Shown here: piece after piece, positions 9,798-18,146 of the stretch
Position numbering within the stretch: position 1 is the first letter of the stretch
How the letters are laid out: each line of letters begins with the position of its first letter
Source of the DNA: DVEG01 sp964405435
GTDB taxonomy: Bacteria; Cyanobacteriota; Cyanobacteriia; Cyanobacteriales; Oscillatoriaceae
DNA length: 64,000 nucleotides
Direction of reading: 5' to 3'
Assembly (NCBI GenBank): GCA_964405435.1
Contig: CAYOOD010000019.1
Coordinates: forward strand, 29,208 to 93,207
Position numbers and translations under genes: made by a program
Notes under the pieces: model-generated
Told to the model about the DNA's origin: nothing
Database searches by the model: none
What the model saw: the letters and a program-made list of their open reading frames with translations, nothing else

Positions 9798-10922
9798 TTA
9801 ATAAAGTTCATACTTCAATAACGTACATGCCAAAGCTCCATTATAGACGGGAAAGCGCCGAGACGATCTCAGCCCTATTCTTTTAGCCAGCTCCTTGTTT
9901 CCCGTCAAAATATAGGCAGTCCACCCTGTAAAGCGCTGCTTTAAAATATCGCCGAGCAGCTTGTAAAAATCTCCCAGTTCTCTCGCATCCCCTAGACGCT
10001 CTCCATAGGGAGGATTGCAAATCAAAAGTCCGCTGTCGGCTGGGGCTTCGAGGAAATATAATTCAGTTTGGGAAAATTTTATAGACTTGTCAAGTCCGCA
10101 CTTTTGGGCATTGGCGCGAGCTTGCTTGAGAACCTCGCGATCGCGATCGCTCCCGCCAATGAGAGCTGGCAATTCTTCTAATTGACTGTTTTGCGCCTCC
10201 TCCCGGATTCCCTGCCACAGAGGCTCGTCAAAATCGCGCCAGCTCGTAAACCCAAAGCGATCGCGAAACAACCCAGGCGCAATATTCAGCGCCTTTAAAC
10301 CCGCCTCCAGCGGCAGCGTTCCCGAACCGCAAAGGGGATCTAAAAACGGCAGAGTGGGGTCATATTCAGCCAGATCGAGAATAGCAGCCGCCAGCGTTTC
10401 TTTGAGCGGTGCATTTCCCATTGCGGCGCGATAACCCCGGCGGTGCAAACTCCCGCCAGAACTATCCAAACTGAGCGTACAGCGATCTTCGCGAATGTGA
10501 ACGTTAATCAAAATATCGGGATTTTGGATATCGACGCTCGATCGCTGCCCGTATTGATTGCGCTGTAAATCGACGATCGCATTTTTCACCTGCAGCGCTG
10601 TAAAATGGGTGTGGTTGAGCAGTTGGTTGCCGCCCGTACAATCGACGGCTATCGTATTATCTGGGCTGAGATAGTCATCCCAGGATATTTTCTGCACCTC
10701 CCGATAGAGCATGTCGGCATTGAGACAGCGAAATTCTCGGATGGGCACCAGCACCCGAAACAGCGTCCGCGCCCAGAGATTGACGCGGTAAAGCAAAGCT
10801 TTATCGCCTGCAAAATGTACCCCGGCAAAATCCGGGCGCACTTCCTGCGCTCCCAAACTTTCTAATTCTCGGGCGGCGATCGCTTCTAAAGAGCGTGCAA
10901 CTGTCGCAAAGTATTGATTCAT
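9798..10922 (-). CDS. 23S rRNA (guanine-N2)-methyltransferase, THUMP-RlmL type
   Basis: A 374-residue class I SAM methyltransferase. The N-terminal part holds a ferredoxin-like plus THUMP RNA-binding region (about residues 5-160; CTGGNQLLNHTHFTALQVKNA is typical). The catalytic part has LDPLCGSGTLPLEA (SAM site) and CNPPYGER near residue 301, the target-base motif of N2-guanine methylases such as RlmL/RlmG and YpsC. E. coli RlmL has an additional RlmK half that is missing here, as is usual in cyanobacteria. It is divergent from purT across about 100 bases. Confidence 0.88.
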   Translation of the reverse strand: MNQYFATVARSLEAIAARELESLGAQEVRPDFAGVHFAGDKALLYRVNLWARTLFRVLVPIREFRCLNADMLYREVQKISWDDYLSPDNTIAVDCTGGNQLLNHTHFTALQVKNAIVDLQRNQYGQRSSVDIQNPDILINVHIREDRCTLSLDSSGGSLHRRGYRAAMGNAPLKETLAAAILDLAEYDPTLPFLDPLCGSGTLPLEAGLKALNIAPGLFRDRFGFTSWRDFDEPLWQGIREEAQNSQLEELPALIGGSDRDREVLKQARANAQKCGLDKSIKFSQTELYFLEAPADSGLLICNPPYGERLGDARELGDFYKLLGDILKQRFTGWTAYILTGNKELAKRIGLRSSRRFPVYNGALACTLLKYELY

Positions 10923-11018
10923 GGTAGAAAACGCCCGCGCTTCCAGGGTGAGGGCATTTGGTTTTACAATATATTAGATCGTTGTCTCTCTCATATTCTA
11001 TCAATCGGGGGAAAACTT

Positions 11019-12179
11019 ATGAAATTGCCACAAAAATTAATGTTGTTGGGTTCGGGGGAACTCGGCAAAGAATTTGTCATCGCGGCTCAACGCCTCGGCA
11101 ATTACGTTATTGCCGTCGATCGCTACGACAACGCCCCCGCTATGCAAGTGGCGGATGCGCGGGAAGTGATTTCCATGCTGAGCGCCGAAGATTTGGAAAG
11201 AGTCGTGCAAAAACACCAACCCAATTACATCATACCAGAAATCGAGGCAATCCGCACGGAAAAATTGTTAGAATTTGAGCAGCGGGGAATAACAGTTATT
11301 CCGACGGCGAAAGCCACCGACTACACGATGAACCGCGATCGCATTCGCGAACTGGCTGGAAAGGAATTAGGCGTCAGAACGGCGAAATATGCCTATGCGA
11401 CAACTTTAGAGGAGCTGATAGAAGTTTCCAAAGAGATCGGATTTCCTAATGTCGTCAAACCCGTGATGTCCTCGTCTGGAAAAGGACAGTCGGTAGTCAA
11501 AGACGCGAGTGAGGTAGAAAAAGCGTGGAATTACGCGATCGCCGGTTCGCGGGGAGACACGCAAAAAGTTATCGTCGAAGAATTCATCAATTTTGAAATA
11601 GAAATTACCCTCCTGACAGTAAAACAGTGGAATGCGCCGACGATTTTCTGCCCGCCCATCGGACACCGGCAGGAACGCGGCGACTATCAAGAATCGTGGC
11701 AGCCGGCAGAAATTTCCGAGGAACGAGTGCGGGAAGCACAAGCGATCGCGCAAAAAGTAACCGATGCCTTGGGAGGCGCTGGCATCTTCGGCGTCGAGTT
11801 CTTCATTGCCAAAGACGAAGTAATTTTCTCCGAACTTTCCCCCCGCCCCCACGACACCGGCATGGTGACGTTAATTTCGCAAAATCTCAACGAATTTGAA
11901 CTGCACTTGAGAGCCGTTTTGGGCTTGCCCATCCCCAAAATCGAACAGCTCGGCGCTTCCGCCAGTGCTGTAATTTTAGCCAATGAGCAGTCCGATTCGA
12001 TTTACTTTGAAGGCGTCGCCGATGCGCTGTCAGAGCCCGATGTAGACGTGCGGTTATTTGGGAAACCCGATTCCCGCCCCTTCCGGCGTATGGGAGTTGC
12101 TTTAGCGAAAGCGAGCACTATTCAGGAAGCGCGAGAGAAAGCAACGCGGGCAGCGAGTCAAGTTACAATAGTCAGATAG
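11019..12179 (+). CDS. purT: Formate-dependent phosphoribosylglycinamide formyltransferase
   Basis: An ATP-grasp enzyme that makes formyl-GAR from GAR, formate and ATP (third step of purine synthesis) without formyl-tetrahydrofolate. 386 residues, close to E. coli PurT (392). Visible parts are the N-terminal nucleotide-like fold MLLGSGELGKEFVIAAQRLG, VIPEIEAI region, the ATP-grasp centre VVKPVMSSSGKGQSV, IFGVEFFI and ELSPRPHDTGMVTL with metal-binding Glu. ATG 11019 is preceded by GGGGGAAAA; translation from further upstream would add 35 unlikely residues. Use of formate may link it to the formaldehyde oxidation genes 28 kb away, but this is only a metabolic connection. Confidence 0.95.
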   Translation: MKLPQKLMLLGSGELGKEFVIAAQRLGNYVIAVDRYDNAPAMQVADAREVISMLSAEDLERVVQKHQPNYIIPEIEAIRTEKLLEFEQRGITVIPTAKATDYTMNRDRIRELAGKELGVRTAKYAYATTLEELIEVSKEIGFPNVVKPVMSSSGKGQSVVKDASEVEKAWNYAIAGSRGDTQKVIVEEFINFEIEITLLTVKQWNAPTIFCPPIGHRQERGDYQESWQPAEISEERVREAQAIAQKVTDALGGAGIFGVEFFIAKDEVIFSELSPRPHDTGMVTLISQNLNEFELHLRAVLGLPIPKIEQLGASASAVILANEQSDSIYFEGVADALSEPDVDVRLFGKPDSRPFRRMGVALAKASTIQEAREKATRAASQVTIVR

Positions 12180-12341
12180 ACGAGCCCCTTCCTCGTTCCT
12201 AGGGCAATGGCGGAGGTAAGCTGTAGCGACTGGGAACGAGAAAGGCGATCGCGCAGTGCCATTATCTTTGCCGTAAAATCCTGAGATGCGCGATAATTTA
12301 ACTGGAGAGTTTGCCTTAAAGAATAGTCCGAGAGGTTCGGG

Positions 12342-12572
12342 ATGGCTGCACGCTATATTTTAAGCGAATATTTAGACAAAGCCATATCACAGGCTGTCTA
12401 TGACAAGCTCGAAGACGGAAGCTTTGCCGGTCGGATTCCCTGCTGTAAAGGAGTGTTCGCGTTTGCAGAAACATTGCGCGAGTGCGAGAACGAGTTGCGC
12501 TCGACTTTAGAAGACTGGATTCTGGTAGGACTAAAACTTGGCCATCCTTTGCCTGCGATCGAAAATCTGTGA
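12342..12572 (+). CDS. HicB-like protein
   Basis: 76 residues with the HicB-type partial RNase H fold: an opening strand, DGSFAGRIPCCKGVFAFAETLRECENELRSTLEDWILVGL and a Pro-containing tail. HicB proteins are antitoxins for HicA RNases, but no HicA-sized reading frame is adjacent; only a 28-codon frame starting GTG at 12569 overlaps its end. This is therefore probably one of the many solitary HicB-like proteins of cyanobacteria. A repeat-like inverted sequence (CTCGTTCC/GGAACGAG) lies upstream at about 12193-12240. Confidence 0.7.
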   Translation: MAARYILSEYLDKAISQAVYDKLEDGSFAGRIPCCKGVFAFAETLRECENELRSTLEDWILVGLKLGHPLPAIENL

Positions 12573-12808
12573 CTCAACTGCTCGTGATGATTCGGGAAGT
12601 GGAGGAAATTATCGATCGCGAGCTTCTGGTTGATGAGTGGAATAGCTTATAAGTGTCAGATATGCTAGGCGGTGAACCTGGCTATTAGCCGTTTGAGTGA
12701 GTCAACAGGCGATCGCTCCTACTAAAAAAAGTGCAGCGCCGTACAAGGGATTATTTATGGGAAAATTGAGGTGTAGATAATTTCCTACTCCCCCTCTCGC
12801 TAAAACCC

Positions 12809-14623
12809 GTGATTAAATCTGCAAATTCTGCATCTACCTCTAGGCATAATCTCCCAAAAAGTCCCCATCCAATGCGCCGCCTGTTCGCTTACGGCGACAA
12901 ATATCGCGCCCAAATCTGGCAGGCGACTCTCTGCTCGTTCCTCAATAAATTCTTCGACTTGGCACCCCCCGTTTTAATCGGTGCTGCCGTCGATGTCGTG
13001 GTACAAAAACAAGATTCTATCATTGCTCAGTTAGGCGTTAAAGATGTCTTCGGACAATTTGTAATTCTTTCCGCACTCACCGTTATCCTCTGGATACTCG
13101 AATCGGTATTTGAGTATGCCTACAAGTTGATTTGGCGCAATCTCGCGCAGTCGATCCAGCACGACTTGCGCCAAGATGCCTACCGCCACATTCAAGAACT
13201 CGATATCGTTTATTTTGAAGAACGCAGTACCGGTGCTTTGATGTCCGTACTCAGCGACGATATCAATCAATTGGAGCGCTTTCTCGATGTGGGGGCTAAT
13301 GAAATTATTCAAGTAACGGCAACGGTGCTGTTAATTGGCGGGGCTTTTATTATTCTCGCTCCCACCGTGGCGGCGAGTGCGGTGCTGCCGATGCCGTTTA
13401 TTCTCTGGGGTTCTGTTTGGTTTCAGCGCTTGCTCGCGCCTCGCTATGCGGACGTGCGGGAAAAGGTGAGTTTGCTAAACGGGCAACTGGCTAATAACCT
13501 TCAGGGGATGACGACGATTAAAAGTTTTACTGCTGAAGAATACGAAGCGAAACGGATCGAACGGGAAAGCGATGCTTACCGCCAAAGCAACCGCCGCGCC
13601 ATCTCTCTTTCTGCGGCGTTCGTGCCGTTGATTCGCATGATTATTTTAGCAGGATTTACCGTTCTTCTGCTCTATGGTGGCATGGAAGCGGTGAATGGTA
13701 AAATGTCGGTCGGAACTTACAGCGTGTTGGTCTATCTTATCCAGCGGTTGCTGTGGCCATTAACGAGATTGGGAGAAACTTTCGACCAATATCAGCGGGC
13801 GATGGCGTCTACTAATCGAGTGCTGAATTTGCTGGATACGCCGATCGCCATTCATCCGGGAGACAAGCCGCTGCCCGTCGCCTCGGTGCGGGGCGAGTTG
13901 GTGCTGGAAAATGTCACCTTTGCTTACCGCGATCGCGCCCCGGTGATTAAAAATCTTTCCCTGCGCGTACCGGCAGGTAAAACCATCGCGATTGTCGGCG
14001 CGACGGGTTCCGGGAAGAGTACCTTAGTCAAACTTTTGCTGCGACTGTACGAAATTGAATCGGGAACGATGACTCTCGACGGGATAGAATTGCGGGAGCT
14101 GAAACTTAGAGATTTGCGCAGGGCGATCGGTTTGGTGAGTCAGGATGTTTTCTTGTTTCACGGCACGGTTGCCGAGAATATCGCTTACGGCACTTTTGAG
14201 GCGGCGCGCGAGGATATTATCGCAGCCGCGACGGTGGCGGAAGCGCACGATTTTATCATGCAATTGCCGCAAGGTTACGAAACCATTGTCGGGGAACGGG
14301 GGCAGAAATTATCGGGAGGGCAGCGGCAAAGGCTGGCGATCGCGCGCGCGGTTCTGAAAAATCCCCCCATTCTCGTCCTCGACGAGGCAACTTCGGCGGT
14401 GGATAACGAGACAGAAGCGGCAATTCAGCGATCGCTCGATCGCATTACCCGCGATCGCACCACCATCGCGATCGCTCACCGCCTCTCCACCGTGCGAAAT
14501 GCCGATTGCATTTACGTTATGGAGTCCGGCAAGCTGGTAGAATGGGGGCGGCACGAAGAACTGCTCGACCTAGAGGGGATTTATGCCGGCCTCTGGCGCG
14601 TGCAGATGGGGCTCTTAGCCTGA
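12809..14623 (+). CDS. ABC exporter, fused membrane and ATPase domains (MsbA-type)
   Basis: A 604-residue half-transporter that would dimerise in the inner membrane and export a lipid-like or hydrophobic compound. The N-terminal membrane domain (about residues 25-330) has six predicted helices and the coupling segment NNLQGMTTIKSFTAEEYEA. The ATPase domain has Walker A GATGSGKST near 397, Q-loop SQDVFLFHGT, signature LSGGQRQRLAIARA near 500, LDEATSAVD and the H-loop AHRLSTV. All catalytic residues are intact. The start is GTG 12809, with ATG 12872 as an alternative; both keep the first helix. The substrate cannot be told. It is followed after 27 bases by the CcmS-like gene. Confidence 0.92.
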   Translation: MIKSANSASTSRHNLPKSPHPMRRLFAYGDKYRAQIWQATLCSFLNKFFDLAPPVLIGAAVDVVVQKQDSIIAQLGVKDVFGQFVILSALTVILWILESVFEYAYKLIWRNLAQSIQHDLRQDAYRHIQELDIVYFEERSTGALMSVLSDDINQLERFLDVGANEIIQVTATVLLIGGAFIILAPTVAASAVLPMPFILWGSVWFQRLLAPRYADVREKVSLLNGQLANNLQGMTTIKSFTAEEYEAKRIERESDAYRQSNRRAISLSAAFVPLIRMIILAGFTVLLLYGGMEAVNGKMSVGTYSVLVYLIQRLLWPLTRLGETFDQYQRAMASTNRVLNLLDTPIAIHPGDKPLPVASVRGELVLENVTFAYRDRAPVIKNLSLRVPAGKTIAIVGATGSGKSTLVKLLLRLYEIESGTMTLDGIELRELKLRDLRRAIGLVSQDVFLFHGTVAENIAYGTFEAAREDIIAAATVAEAHDFIMQLPQGYETIVGERGQKLSGGQRQRLAIARAVLKNPPILVLDEATSAVDNETEAAIQRSLDRITRDRTTIAIAHRLSTVRNADCIYVMESGKLVEWGRHEELLDLEGIYAGLWRVQMGLLA

Positions 14624-14650
14624 CAGTCAACAACAAAAAAACGCACAAAA

Positions 14651-15118
14651 ATGTTTAGAATTGGCAGTAGCGAACCGGAAACCGCAGAAAACCTATGGCG
14701 TCGCCAACTGGCGCAGTTTGCCAGAGACAATCAGAAAGACTTGGCGGCGCTGGCTTGGGGATTGTGGCTGGATCGGCAAAACAAGGAGGAAGCGCTGGGA
14801 ATCGACCTCAAACCCGTGCCCCATTTCGTTTACTGTCCGAAACAGGCGGTCGAACAATTGAATCAAAAAGTCAACAATCACTTAGAGGAAGTTCTGGGAG
14901 TTATCGACAATCACAACCCGGAAAAAGAGGTGTTGATTATCGGGATTGGCGAGGGTCAATTAAAGCTGATTCAGTTCGAGACTGAGCCGACACCTCCCGT
15001 TTGTTTCGAGCAAGTAGGAGCCGATGTCAATACCTTGCTCGATCGCCTGGAGGAACGGCTAGGACAGCAGGTGAATGTGTTGATCAATACCAGATCAGCA
15101 CAGGGCAAACTCGCGTAA
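14651..15118 (+). CDS. Conserved cyanobacterial protein, CcmS-like
   Basis: 155 residues, soluble, no signal. The blocks LAALAWGLWL, LGIDLKPVPHFVYCPKQAVEQLN and PPVCFEQVGADVNTLLDRLEERL recall a cyanobacteria-only family that I believe has been named CcmS, a chaperone for beta-carboxysome assembly acting on CcmK. This assignment is from memory of the family pattern and is not certain. The gene sits 27 bases after an ABC exporter and is closed by a strong hairpin, and no ccm gene is adjacent (a solitary ccmK lies 10 kb away). Confidence 0.5.
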   Translation: MFRIGSSEPETAENLWRRQLAQFARDNQKDLAALAWGLWLDRQNKEEALGIDLKPVPHFVYCPKQAVEQLNQKVNNHLEEVLGVIDNHNPEKEVLIIGIGEGQLKLIQFETEPTPPVCFEQVGADVNTLLDRLEERLGQQVNVLINTRSAQGKLA

Positions 15119-15132
15119 ATTGTAGCGTTTTC

Positions 15133-15165
15133 AGAAACCCGGCTTTTTGAAAAAGCCGGGTTTCT
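15133..15165 (+). terminator. Terminator/GAAACCCGG-family hairpin
   Basis: A perfect 15-bp inverted repeat (AGAAACCCGGCTTTT and its complement) with TGA loop, placed right after the CcmS-like gene. The same GAAACCCGG core occurs in hairpins at 23.1 kb and in a degenerate copy at 44.5 kb. Confidence 0.6.
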
Positions 15166-15194
15166 CGCAGCGGCAAAATGCTATACGATGAAAA

Positions 15195-16772
15195 ATGGAA
15201 AAGCTGGGGAAAAAAGAATTTAGGAGAGGGATTCGGTGGCTGGCATGGTCGGGAATTCTGGCGATCGCCAGCGTCGGCGGTTGGGTTGCCTGGGCACAAT
15301 GGATGAATCGCCCTCCTGAAGCAGTTTTGGTGCGCGTCACCACTGCGCAAAAAGACACGGTAGAAGATGCCATCAATGCCAGCGGTACAGTCGAACTGGC
15401 CGATCAGCAAACCCTCAAATCCCCCGCAGATAACGCGGCAGTGGAAGAGGTGCTGGTGAAAGTGGGCGATCGCGTTCGTGCCGGTCAGGAATTGCTAATC
15501 CTGCGCAATCCCGAACGACAAACGATTCTTACCAAAAATGAGTTAGACACGCGGGAAGCCGAAATAAAACTAGCAAACCAACGCCAGCAAATAGCGGCAG
15601 CGGAGGAAAAAGTCAAAGCCGCCGAGCGAACACTCCAAGACCTCCGCGCCAAGCGTTCCACAGAGAAACAAAATAAACTCGAAGATTTACAGGTGAGAAT
15701 TCAAAAACAGGAAATTTCCCTGAAAAACAACCGCCATAAAATAGGAGAAGCCGAGCAAGAACTGCTATCTGCCGAACGGGAACTTAAAGACAACCAGACT
15801 TTATTTGACAAAGGGTTTATTTCTGAAAATGACCTGCAAGAGAAAAAAGACGCAGTTCGCCGCGCTCGTTCCCAACTGCGGGATGCTGAATTACTCGTCA
15901 GCCAAGCTATCCTCGACCTTCAACAAATCCAGTTAGAGCGACAAAGAATCGAGCAAGAATTTCAGGATAAAGCCCTAGCAGACGAGACTGCCCTGCGGGC
16001 TGCTGAGGCGGCTGTGCGGGATGCACAGGCAGCACGGAAACAGGCTGAAACAGAAGTTCGCACCGCGACTATCGCCCTGGAGCGACTCCAGCTCGATCGC
16101 AAAGAAAGCGAGCAAAAACTCCAAAACAACATCGTCAGCGCTCCCATCGACGGCAAGATTCTCGATGTGAAAGTCAAGGCAGGAAATGGGGTGAAAGTGA
16201 GTGACGATCTGATCGTTTTGGGCAATCCCGATCGAGAGTTTGTCAAACTTCAGTTATCTACGCTGGATGCGGCGCGAGTGCAGCCCAACCAAGAAGCCCG
16301 CATCAGTATTATCGGTCCCGATGCGAAACCTTTTGCCGGACGAGTTATCGGCTTATCTCCCCTGGCGATCGCGGGAAACGGAAGCGATGGAAACAGCAAC
16401 CAAGGGCCGGCTAGTGTATCGGCAACAGTTCAGCTCAATACCCCCACGGGCATGCTGATTCCCGGCAGTCAGGTGAGCGTAGAAATTATCGTGCAGCAGC
16501 GACAGAACGCGGTCGTTTTGAACCCAGAAGCCATTCAGCGAGACGATAAAACCCCTTATGTTTGGGTGCGCGACGCCCTCGGAAACGCGCAGAAAAAACC
16601 CGTCACGACAGGGCTAGAAGGCATGATGGGAGTAGAAGTAACCGCTGGATTGCGATCGGGCGACGAGGTGCTGCTGCCCCCGCCAGAGCCACCTCTCGAA
16701 CCCGGAATGCCGGTCAAGATTGAAGAAACCGCGAAAAAAATTAAGAATGGAAAAGAACCCGGCAAAGAGTAA
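15195..16772 (+). CDS. HlyD/MacA-type membrane fusion protein
   Basis: The periplasmic adaptor of a tripartite exporter. A single N-terminal membrane helix (about residues 16-36, WLAWSGILAIASVGGWVAW) anchors it. The lipoyl half-motif AAVEEVLVKVGDRVRAGQELL follows, then a long coiled coil (about 115-310), the second lipoyl half (SAPIDGKILDVKVKAGNGVKV) and a beta-barrel to the end. It is 525 residues, longer than MacA because of the coiled coil, which sets the reach across the periplasm. The permease starts 104 bases later and TolC after that, so the three likely act together. Confidence 0.88.
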   Translation: MEKLGKKEFRRGIRWLAWSGILAIASVGGWVAWAQWMNRPPEAVLVRVTTAQKDTVEDAINASGTVELADQQTLKSPADNAAVEEVLVKVGDRVRAGQELLILRNPERQTILTKNELDTREAEIKLANQRQQIAAAEEKVKAAERTLQDLRAKRSTEKQNKLEDLQVRIQKQEISLKNNRHKIGEAEQELLSAERELKDNQTLFDKGFISENDLQEKKDAVRRARSQLRDAELLVSQAILDLQQIQLERQRIEQEFQDKALADETALRAAEAAVRDAQAARKQAETEVRTATIALERLQLDRKESEQKLQNNIVSAPIDGKILDVKVKAGNGVKVSDDLIVLGNPDREFVKLQLSTLDAARVQPNQEARISIIGPDAKPFAGRVIGLSPLAIAGNGSDGNSNQGPASVSATVQLNTPTGMLIPGSQVSVEIIVQQRQNAVVLNPEAIQRDDKTPYVWVRDALGNAQKKPVTTGLEGMMGVEVTAGLRSGDEVLLPPPEPPLEPGMPVKIEETAKKIKNGKEPGKE

Positions 16773-16840
16773 TAATATTCTCTCCAAAGCCTCCCAAAAA
16801 TCTATAAATTGAAAAATTAATCTTTCCCCCTCTCTTTCCC

Positions 16841-16871
16841 TCAGCACTCAGCACTCAGCACTCAGCACTCT
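16841..16871 (+). repeat. CAGCACT heptamer array
   Basis: Four tandem copies of CAGCACT plus a partial copy. The array ends 5 bases before the start codon of the permease gene and leaves no room for a Shine-Dalgarno sequence. It is a short tandemly repeated repetitive (STRR) element of the kind known from filamentous cyanobacteria. Confidence 0.85.
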
Positions 16872-16876
16872 CGCTT

Positions 16877-18049
16877 ATGGGTTTAGCATTCTTCGATTTA
16901 CTCGCTCTCACCTGCGACTCTCTGCGCGGCAACCCCTTGCGCTCTGCCCTCACGACTGTGGGGGTTTTCATGGGAGTTGCCGCCGTCAGCGCCACGCTGC
17001 AAGTTGGCAACATCAGCCGCGCGGTTATCGAAGAGCAACTCGCCAAGCGAGAAGCGCCTCAAGTCTCTGCATGGATGTGGGGCGGTGAAAGGAGTTTGAG
17101 GTTAGAAGATCTGGAATTTTTCAAGCAGCGCTTAGCTGGCGCGCGCGCCCTTTCAGGCTCGGCTTGGGTGGATTACGGTGAAGTCGTGTTTCAGTCGCAG
17201 CAGGCTGAGTTATCGATGGAGGCTGTTTCGAGCGAATATTTGCTGACTTCGGGGCGGTTAATCTTGCAGGGGCGCTTTTTTAATGCTGCCGATTTTGCCA
17301 ACTATCGACCGGTGGCGCTCGTCGATGAATTCTTAGCCGAGCAACTTTTTCAGGGGCAAAATCCTGTCAATCAGCGCATTTATGTGGTCGGCAGACCGTA
17401 TATCGTGGTGGGCGTGATGGAAACCAAGCTTGAGCGTAAGGATCAAAAACCCAGAGGCAAACTGTTGGTGCCGATGTCGATTTACTCAGCTTTAACAGGG
17501 AGGCGCGATATTAATGGATTTGAGATTCGCCCCTACCAGTTAGAAGACATGCAAAAGATAGAAGAACAGGTGAAGCAACTGCTGTCGCAGCGCTTCCCCG
17601 ATGCCGATGTTTTTGTTCGCAGCAATGCCAAAGATATTCTCGAACAGCGGCAAACTTTGAAATTAGCCTCGCAGGGGCTGCTGGCAGTCGGGGCGATCGC
17701 TTTATTAGTGGGCGGCGTCGGCATTGCCAATATTACCATCGCCGCTGTCATGGAGCGCACTCCCGAAATCGGTTTGCGGCGGGCAATTGGCGCAACTCAA
17801 GCCGACATCATGCTGCAATTTATTCTCGAAGCCGCTATCCTCAGCTTAATCGGCGGAACTGCTGCGATCGCCTGCGTTCACGGGTTGACGCTTGCCGTCG
17901 CCGATACCTTCAAACTGCCCTACAAATTCGATTCCAACACCGCCACTTTGGCACTCGGCTCGGCGCTGCTTGTCGGCGTGGGCGCTGGATTTTTGCCCGC
18001 CCTGCGCGCTAGCCAGCTCGATCCCGTCAAAGCCCTGCGATCGCAGTAA
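16877..18049 (+). CDS. MacB-type ABC permease (FtsX domain), no ATPase part
   Basis: A 390-residue inner-membrane protein: one N-terminal helix (RSALTTVGVFMGVAAVSA), a periplasmic MacB-like core domain (about 45-230), then three helices with the FtsX signature GGVGIANITIAAVMERTPEIGLRRAIGAT. E. coli MacB carries its ATPase at the N-terminus; here it is absent, and no ATPase gene lies in the cluster. DevC-type permeases share this layout but partner with a nearby DevA. The ATPase must be encoded elsewhere. Translation would start just behind an STRR array. Confidence 0.88.
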   Translation: MGLAFFDLLALTCDSLRGNPLRSALTTVGVFMGVAAVSATLQVGNISRAVIEEQLAKREAPQVSAWMWGGERSLRLEDLEFFKQRLAGARALSGSAWVDYGEVVFQSQQAELSMEAVSSEYLLTSGRLILQGRFFNAADFANYRPVALVDEFLAEQLFQGQNPVNQRIYVVGRPYIVVGVMETKLERKDQKPRGKLLVPMSIYSALTGRRDINGFEIRPYQLEDMQKIEEQVKQLLSQRFPDADVFVRSNAKDILEQRQTLKLASQGLLAVGAIALLVGGVGIANITIAAVMERTPEIGLRRAIGATQADIMLQFILEAAILSLIGGTAAIACVHGLTLAVADTFKLPYKFDSNTATLALGSALLVGVGAGFLPALRASQLDPVKALRSQ

Positions 18050-18146
18050 AGAAAATCTTAAAAAATAAAAAGACTCTGCGAAAATACTCTTTACTGAGGT
18101 ATTGCACGAATGCTCTCACTCGCGTTTGTTTGACCTCAGTTGAGAA

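Noticed and set aside
12569..12652. Short frame overlapping the HicB-like gene as a HicA toxin
   Set aside because: Only 28 codons, no dsRBD-like HicA features.
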